From Spirochaetota bacterium (GTDB lineage Bacteria; Spirochaetota; Spirochaetia; Treponematales; Treponemataceae): a stretch of DNA of 6,688 bases. The position numbers were made by a program, and so were the translations under genes. The notes beneath the pieces are model-generated. The model had not been told where the DNA came from. It saw only the letters and a program-made list of their open reading frames with translations, and searched no databases. Location of the stretch: contig JAKPSR010000131.1 of the NCBI GenBank assembly GCA_029571425.1, forward strand, positions 1 through 6,688, in the 5' to 3' direction. Below are positions 5,741-6,688 of this stretch, piece after piece (position 1 is the first letter of the stretch; each line of letters opens with the position of its first letter).

Positions 5741-6664
5741 TTAATGATTGGCTGAGACCTTGATGTTCAGGTACTTCATCGGGTCTACGACGTCGGAGCC
5801 GATGTGCACCTCGTAATGAAGGTGCGGGCCGGTCGACACGCCGGTGTTCCCGATGTAGCCGATCACTTGCCCCTGCTGAACGTACTGCCCGCGCGAGACG
5901 CGGAAGGACTGCAGGTGGGCGTATCGCGTATAGAACCCGTGCTTATGCTTGACGATGATGTAGTTCCCGAACCCGGGGTCATACTCGACGGTCACGACCT
6001 GCCCGTCCGCGGTGGCAAGCACCGAGTCGCCCGATCGGTAGGTGGAAAGGTCGACGCCCTTGTGGATGTACCACTGCCCCGTGAAAGGATGGCGGTTTTG
6101 CCCGAAGACCATCGATACGTGGCCGATGCCGCCGCGTATCGGCCAGAGACTGGGGATATCGGAGAAAAGGGCGCTCTGCGAATTGAGGAGCTTCCCAATC
6201 TCCTGGATCGGTTGAACGGAGTTCTCGAGGTAACCGGTCAGGCGCTGCAGTTCGGCGATCTCCTTAACCGAGCCCTGCGCGGTTTCCTTTACGTTGAACA
6301 GGGAGGAAAGGTCACCGCTTTGTATGTTGCTTTTCTCGGAAGCGGCTGTGGTATCGAGCCCGATGACGGAAAGGGTGGTGGAGAAGGCTGATTGGAAATT
6401 CTGCGCCGCCTTCAGAAGGTTCCCCGTCTCGTCTTTCAGGCGATCGAGGCTCGCCTGCGTCTCGCGCGACTCCGAGCGAAGGTCGGAAAGCGCGCGCGCC
6501 GAAACGACCGAGTTGTGCGAGAACCAAAAGAACGAAACCAGGATACCGACGATGAAAACGCAGAAAAAGATTAACGAGAAAAAGGTCGTTTGGAAGTTGA
6601 TCGGTTTCTTCTGGGAGTGTGGAACGACCATGATCGTGAGCTTCCGTCGGCCGCCGCGGAACAC
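5741..6664 (-). CDS. Membrane-anchored M23 (LytM-type) peptidoglycan endopeptidase; start uncertain, may extend past the window
   Basis: At least 307 residues are visible. A basic N-terminus precedes one transmembrane helix (about 26-48), so this is a type II inner-membrane protein with a periplasmic body. A linker of heptad-like, probably coiled-coil character follows (55-165). The C-terminal M23 domain (about 175-295) has HKGVD (H201, D205) and GPHLHYEV (H281, H283), plus YAHL (H250). By analogy with LytM, H201, D205 and H283 bind zinc, while H250 and H281 are catalytic. All are present, so it should be an active endopeptidase cutting peptide cross-bridges. The frame is open to the right edge (8 more codons). 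Candidate starts are GTG 6664 and ATG 6631. The conserved-looking RRKLTIMVVPHS before the helix suggests that the true start is at 6664 or further upstream. It is the first visible gene of the unit with bactofilin, yaaR and ricT. Confidence 0.92.
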   Translation of the reverse strand: MFRGGRRKLTIMVVPHSQKKPINFQTTFFSLIFFCVFIVGILVSFFWFSHNSVVSARALSDLRSESRETQASLDRLKDETGNLLKAAQNFQSAFSTTLSVIGLDTTAASEKSNIQSGDLSSLFNVKETAQGSVKEIAELQRLTGYLENSVQPIQEIGKLLNSQSALFSDIPSLWPIRGGIGHVSMVFGQNRHPFTGQWYIHKGVDLSTYRSGDSVLATADGQVVTVEYDPGFGNYIIVKHKHGFYTRYAHLQSFRVSRGQYVQQGQVIGYIGNTGVSTGPHLHYEVHIGSDVVDPMKYLNIKVSANH

Positions 6665-6688
6665 GGCGGCGCACGCCTCGCCGACGGA

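Noticed and set aside
4622..5755. Plus-strand open frame of 377 codons
   Set aside because: It is antisense to ricT, yaaR and bactofilin, all of which have clear family motifs. The translated product is low-complexity.
5804..6391. Plus-strand open frame opposite the M23 peptidase
   Set aside because: It is antisense to the conserved zinc-site region of the peptidase and has no family signature.
1..6688. tRNA, rRNA, CRISPR array, insertion sequence or riboswitch
   Set aside because: No spaced repeats, cloverleaf, transposase or leader-type structure could be found. Nearly all bases are accounted for by seven genes.

Overview
The window reads as a piece of a GC-rich bacterial chromosome with densely packed genes. 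It contains two minus-strand operons separated by a single plus-strand gene. The best guess for the source is a spirochaete (Treponema/Spirochaeta-like). This rests on the linkage of an M23 peptidase, a bactofilin, a YaaR-family protein and a PSP1/RicT protein, and on a phosphatase-linked sensory [FeFe]-hydrogenase. It is inference from gene content, and no marker gene in the window settles taxonomy.

Left part (1-2949, minus strand, transcribed right to left). A tight three-gene unit encodes a small thioredoxin-fold [2Fe-2S] ferredoxin, a [FeFe]-hydrogenase-like protein carrying an extra [4Fe-4S] motif and a C-terminal PAS domain, and a SpoIIE/PP2C-type serine phosphatase that runs off the left edge. 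The genes are 2 bp apart or overlap by 4 bp (ATGA). This has the layout of the poorly characterised 'phosphatase-linked putative sensory hydrogenase' group (HydS-like). The probable scheme is that the H-cluster domain senses H2 or redox state, the Fe-S centres and PAS domain relay the signal, and the phosphatase provides the output. The proton-relay cysteine of catalytic [FeFe]-hydrogenases is replaced by alanine, which supports a sensory role over a bulk catalytic one. The phosphatase carries an additional, functionally unassigned C-terminal domain. No hydrogenase maturation genes (hydE, hydF, hydG) lie in the window.

Middle (2950-3831). A 75-bp AT-rich divergent intergenic region holds a good sigma70-like promoter for the hydrogenase unit, overlapped by an inverted repeat. 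It also holds the ribosome-binding site of a plus-strand SAM-dependent methyltransferase of unknown substrate. The methyltransferase converges on the next operon, and the two 3' ends overlap by 8 bp.

Right part (3824-6688, minus strand). A four-gene unit is read M23 peptidase, bactofilin, YaaR (DUF327), RicT/PSP1. The first two form the widespread cell-shape pairing of a membrane-anchored peptidoglycan endopeptidase with a cytoskeletal bactofilin scaffold. The last two keep the yaaR-yaaT neighbourhood known from Firmicutes. Spacings of 13 bp, a 1-bp overlap and 18 bp indicate co-transcription and probable translational coupling. The N-terminus of the M23 gene lies at or beyond the right edge.

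The rest of the sequence is coding. I see no tRNA, rRNA, CRISPR array, insertion sequence or convincing intrinsic terminator. The most rewarding region is the hydrogenase-ferredoxin-phosphatase module and its promoter.
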